The position numbers were made by a program, and so were the translations under genes. From NCBI GenBank assembly GCA_016201205.1, contig JACQDF010000317.1, positions 1 to 38,668 on the forward strand: a stretch of 38,668 nucleotides of DNA. The letters run 5' to 3'. This DNA is from Acidobacteriota bacterium. GTDB lineage: Bacteria; Acidobacteriota; Terriglobia; Bryobacterales; Bryobacteraceae. Below the pieces are notes generated by a model. That model had not been told where the DNA came from. It did no database searches and saw only the letters and a program-made list of their open reading frames with translations. Position 1 is the stretch's first letter; every line of letters starts with the position of its first letter. Positions 35,720-38,668 of the stretch are shown here, in pieces.

Positions 35720-37624
35720 TCAGGGGCGGAGCTGCTCGGCGAGCCAGAGGATGTACTTCGTGTTGCGCCGCTGAACCTCCGCCGCCAGATCTTCCGGCAG
35801 TTCATCGAGCTTGTCCTTGAAGAAGCGCCAGTCGCCCTCCGGGGCATGACGATCGCGCGAGCCGATCACATTGCCCAGCCAGAACACGAGGAAGAGATTG
35901 CCGTCGACGCGTCCGCGCGAGGAATCGCCGAGATACGATCCGCGGCCCATCTGGCGGTATCTGGCGGCCAGCTCGCTCTCTTCGCCGAAGGCGCCGCGGG
36001 AAGCGAACTCCTCGCAGCGAGCCACCATGCGGTCGTAGAGCTGGCGCCAAGGCGAGGAAGGCGGCTGCTCGCACAGAACATCGAAGAGCTGCAACTGGAG
36101 CTCGCCCGAGATCTTGTAATTCCAGCGGCCACCGGTCGCCCGGCCGATCTGCTCGAGAACTTCGGCCTGCTTGCCGCTTCCGGAATGGATGCTGAGGGTG
36201 CCGTTGAAGTAGCGGGCGACGGCTGCCAGCTCGCTGACGCGAGCTCGAAACTCGTCGAGCGGCCTGCCTCCGAATTCGGAGAGGACGCGCGGCAGCAGCT
36301 CCGGCCACATTTTGTGCCAGACATAATCCCGCAGGCCGACGCCGGTGTCCGGAGATGTCTCGATCGCCACCGGATAGGCCTGCCGTTTCTTGAAGCCGAG
36401 ATTGGGAGGGACCAGTTGCGCCGGACGGCCGCGCGCTTTCAGCCAGTGCATGTAGAAGAGAAGCTCTTTGGGCGTCGTCAGCGTCTCCGCCTCGTCGATC
36501 GAGGGCTCGAAGTCGAACGAGCGTCCCGGGCCGGAGTGGAGCTTGACCTGGCGGATGAAATCATACAGCTCCTCATTCAGCTTCAGACTGCGGCAGAACT
36601 TGACCGCCAGGCGCATGACCTCGGCTTGGGTGAACTCGTACACGGCCTCTCCGGTGGAAACCGGACGCGAGAACTCGTCCAGCGTCCACGCGGCTTCTTC
36701 GGGCGTCAGGATCTGGCGGAAACGCTGGTCGATTTCGGCATCGCTCCACGGCTGGGGATGCCGCGGATCGGCCTCGAGATCGAAGAGCCGGGAAGTATCG
36801 GTGGTGAACTTGGTGTAGCCGGCCGCCTGGTGAATCGATTCCTTCGTAAACTCGACCGATTGAGCGATTTCGTCTTCGGTGCTGCCGCTGATGATGAAGT
36901 GATCGGCTTCGGCGTTGTAGCCCTCGCGCCAGCCGGCGCGGATGGCCGCCCAGAGGCCCGTTTCATACAAATGCCGGATGGAGACCCGCGTATGGCCGAT
37001 GGCGGCGGGATTCTCACCGTCGCGGGAGGCAACCACTTTATCGGTGCTCATTTCGCGGGTGGCGGAGAGCTGGACGGTCGAGGCCAGGTTGACGCCGGTT
37101 TTCTTGTGGATCGCGCGGAAGGCCGCAAAGGCGGCCGGCAGGCTGATCTCGGGGTGCCGGTTGCCGACGGCGATTGCGGGCAGCGCTCCCTGCGGGCGCG
37201 GGAGAAACACCCGATCCACCTGTTCGACGAAGGTCCGAATGGCGGGCCCATCGTGGGAGGAGAACGGAATCGCGTTCACCACCACTTCCCGACCGCCGCC
37301 GGGCCGCATGCGGCCGATGAGAAACGCCCTCGGGAACAGCGGGCTGGCGGGAGAAGAAGCCAGCGTGAGATGGAGCAGCAGAGGCTCGGCCCTGGGGAGA
37401 GCGCGGCCATCGACGGCAATGTAATAGGCCGAATGATGAGTGGGATCCTTCTGGAGCGAGCCCAGATACGGCTCGAGCGTGCCCGGCTCGAGCGCCGCCA
37501 CCCGGTTTCCGATACGCTGACGCAGCTCGTCGGTCAACGCCTTGCCTTCGGCCATCTGGAAGATCAGGTCGGCCAGGGCGGCGGCTTCACTTGCTTTGAC
37601 GGGCAGCTCGAACGGAACGTTCAT
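35720..37624 (-). CDS. UxaE (tagaturonate/fructuronate epimerase)-like protein
   Basis: A 634-residue protein with several landmarks of the UxaE-type uronate epimerase family: EADHFIISGSTEDE (about 239-252), GYTKFTTDTSRLF (about 269-281), LVPPNLGFKKR (about 404-414) and LSIHSGSGK (about 477-485). The usual Gly-Ser-Asp-Lys at the last motif reads Gly-Ser-Gly-Lys, and the following region is divergent, so the substrate may differ. I am only moderately sure of the family. No signal peptide is seen, suggesting a cytoplasmic enzyme. It lies between galU (seven bases before) and the DUF1080 gene (31 bases after) in an apparent operon. Confidence 0.55.
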   Translation of the reverse strand: MNVPFELPVKASEAAALADLIFQMAEGKALTDELRQRIGNRVAALEPGTLEPYLGSLQKDPTHHSAYYIAVDGRALPRAEPLLLHLTLASSPASPLFPRAFLIGRMRPGGGREVVVNAIPFSSHDGPAIRTFVEQVDRVFLPRPQGALPAIAVGNRHPEISLPAAFAAFRAIHKKTGVNLASTVQLSATREMSTDKVVASRDGENPAAIGHTRVSIRHLYETGLWAAIRAGWREGYNAEADHFIISGSTEDEIAQSVEFTKESIHQAAGYTKFTTDTSRLFDLEADPRHPQPWSDAEIDQRFRQILTPEEAAWTLDEFSRPVSTGEAVYEFTQAEVMRLAVKFCRSLKLNEELYDFIRQVKLHSGPGRSFDFEPSIDEAETLTTPKELLFYMHWLKARGRPAQLVPPNLGFKKRQAYPVAIETSPDTGVGLRDYVWHKMWPELLPRVLSEFGGRPLDEFRARVSELAAVARYFNGTLSIHSGSGKQAEVLEQIGRATGGRWNYKISGELQLQLFDVLCEQPPSSPWRQLYDRMVARCEEFASRGAFGEESELAARYRQMGRGSYLGDSSRGRVDGNLFLVFWLGNVIGSRDRHAPEGDWRFFKDKLDELPEDLAAEVQRRNTKYILWLAEQLRP

Positions 37625-37631
37625 CCGGCGG

Positions 37632-38525
37632 TCACAAAGGCAACGTTTTCAGGTAGTCGCGGAACGATGATCCCAAATCATGCCGCCGCAATGCAAACTC
37701 GACCGTCGCTTTCAGGAAGCCCAGCTTATCTCCCGCGTCGTAGCGCGTGCCTTCGAACTTCAACCCGTAGATCGGCCGGTTGCGCAGCAGGTGACGCAAA
37801 GCATCGGTGAGCTGAATCTCGCCGCCCGAGCCCGGCGGAACCGATTCGATGGACTCGAAGATCTCCGGCGTGAGAATATACCGCCCGATGATCGCCAGGT
37901 TCGACGGCGCTTCATTCGCCTTCGGCTTTTCCACCAGATTGTGGATGCGGTACAGCCGGTCGCCCATTCCGTTGTGGGTGACCGCGTCCGCGTCCACGAC
38001 GCCGTAGGAGGAGATTCCCGGACCATTGACCTCCATCAGCGCAAGCACAGATGCGCCGTAGAATTCGTGAATGTCCAGCAACTGCCGCAGGCAGGGGATT
38101 TCCGCTTCGATCACGTCGTCGGACAGAACCACCGCGAACGGCTCACGGCCCACCAGTTCTTTGGCGCGCAGGACGGCGTGTCCCAGGCCGAGGGCCTCCT
38201 TCTGGCGGACATAGCTGACGTCGATCATGTCGGAAATGCCGCGCACATCGGCCAGCAGGTCGCGCTTGCCGCGTGTTTCGAGGAGATGCTCCAGCTCAAA
38301 GCTCACATCAAAGTGATCCTCGATGGCGCTCTTTCCCCGCCCGGTCACGATGATGATGTTGCTCATTCCGGAGTGCATGGCTTCCTCGACGCCGTATTGG
38401 ATCAGCGGCTTGTCCACCAGAGACAGCATTTCTTTGGGCTGCGCCTTGGTGGCCGGGAGAAACCTCGTGCCCAGGCCCGCCGCCGGGAAAACTGCTTTCC
38501 TGACTTTCGCTACCATCTCTTCCAT
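37632..38525 (-). CDS. galU: UTP-glucose-1-phosphate uridylyltransferase
   Basis: Makes UDP-glucose from UTP and glucose-1-phosphate (297 aa). Motifs are the N-terminal nucleotide-binding AAGLGTRFLPATKA with PKEML, the Gln-Tyr-Gly-Val-Glu-Glu segment, GLGHAVL, LSDDVI and VEKPK, and the typical C-terminal GTRYDAGDKLGFLKA. The start could be ATG 38525 or the in-frame ATG 38516; both precede the same conserved start of the fold. It is the first gene in a run of seven minus-strand genes. UDP-glucose is needed for many glycan pathways, so its place here may be housekeeping rather than part of a dedicated pathway. Confidence 0.95.
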   Translation of the reverse strand: MEEMVAKVRKAVFPAAGLGTRFLPATKAQPKEMLSLVDKPLIQYGVEEAMHSGMSNIIIVTGRGKSAIEDHFDVSFELEHLLETRGKRDLLADVRGISDMIDVSYVRQKEALGLGHAVLRAKELVGREPFAVVLSDDVIEAEIPCLRQLLDIHEFYGASVLALMEVNGPGISSYGVVDADAVTHNGMGDRLYRIHNLVEKPKANEAPSNLAIIGRYILTPEIFESIESVPPGSGGEIQLTDALRHLLRNRPIYGLKFEGTRYDAGDKLGFLKATVEFALRRHDLGSSFRDYLKTLPL

Positions 38526-38668
38526 TGTAAGAGGCGCGCAGGCGCAAAGCCGTACGGTCCATCCGTTCCAGGACGAAGCGCAAAGGCCGCGCGCCGCGGC
38601 GCCATAGCCTTGAGGAACGCCGGAGTGTCCCTGCCGCGGGCGCGGTCCGTTTTGCGCGTGTTCCTTAG

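Overview
The window looks like a piece of a high-GC Acidobacteriota chromosome, most likely the Bryobacterales/Solibacter group. The grounds are a PSD1-type cytochrome protein next to a DUF1501 protein, a large Oar-like TonB receptor with an N-terminal carboxypeptidase-regulatory domain, a Pro/Ala-rich Ser/Thr kinase, a PQQ dehydrogenase with a diheme cytochrome, and DUF1080 and sugar-isomerase genes. This is inferred from gene content; no marker gene or rRNA is present. I see no tRNA, rRNA, CRISPR array, prophage or complete insertion sequence.

Layout. 0.4-5.0 kb (+): a tightly overlapping operon sdhB-sdhC-sdhD-sdhA-fumA-fumB (succinate to fumarate to malate). Its end carries a 117-bp palindromic element flanked by 11-bp direct repeats. 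5.1-11.8 kb (-): a secreted protein broken by a 23-bp tandem duplication, an orphan PotD-like lipoprotein, a Uma2 protein lacking its usual catalytic Glu, a DUF1501 protein, and a PSD1 cytochrome gene with an internal out-of-frame deletion. 11.9-13.35 kb: a BrnT/BrnA toxin-antitoxin pair and a DUF433/DUF5615 pair whose toxin half is broken. 13.4-17.2 kb (-): TerC family membrane protein, an unknown membrane protein, and a GH20-type glycosidase. 17.4-22.7 kb (+): thiolase (broken), acyl-CoA dehydrogenase, purH, and a decayed MFS transporter. 22.7-25.3 kb (-): a CsgG-family protein and a transmembrane Ser/Thr kinase. 25.5-30.5 kb (+): TonB receptor, glycogen synthase, thioredoxin. 30.6-38.5 kb (-): a seven-gene run, galU, UxaE-like protein, DUF1080 protein, AP_endonuc_2-type isomerase, SDR, diheme cytochrome c and PQQ dehydrogenase, with gaps of at most about 46 bases.

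How the genes work together. The first operon is a TCA-cycle segment. The thiolase/acyl-CoA dehydrogenase pair belongs to fatty-acid beta-oxidation. The CsgG-family/kinase pair suggests envelope signalling or secretion. The run at 30.6-38.5 kb is the best candidate for an undescribed system: it combines enzyme families known from 3-keto-glycoside and uronate metabolism with a periplasmic PQQ/cytochrome oxidation pair. The PQQ enzyme has the Asp-x-Asp signature of lanthanide-dependent forms, and the SDR lacks its catalytic Lys.

A recurring oddity is that five genes carry frame-disrupting lesions (a 23-bp duplication, a short frameshift and several internal deletions) while their neighbours are intact. 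Real gene decay and assembly error cannot be separated from this sequence alone.
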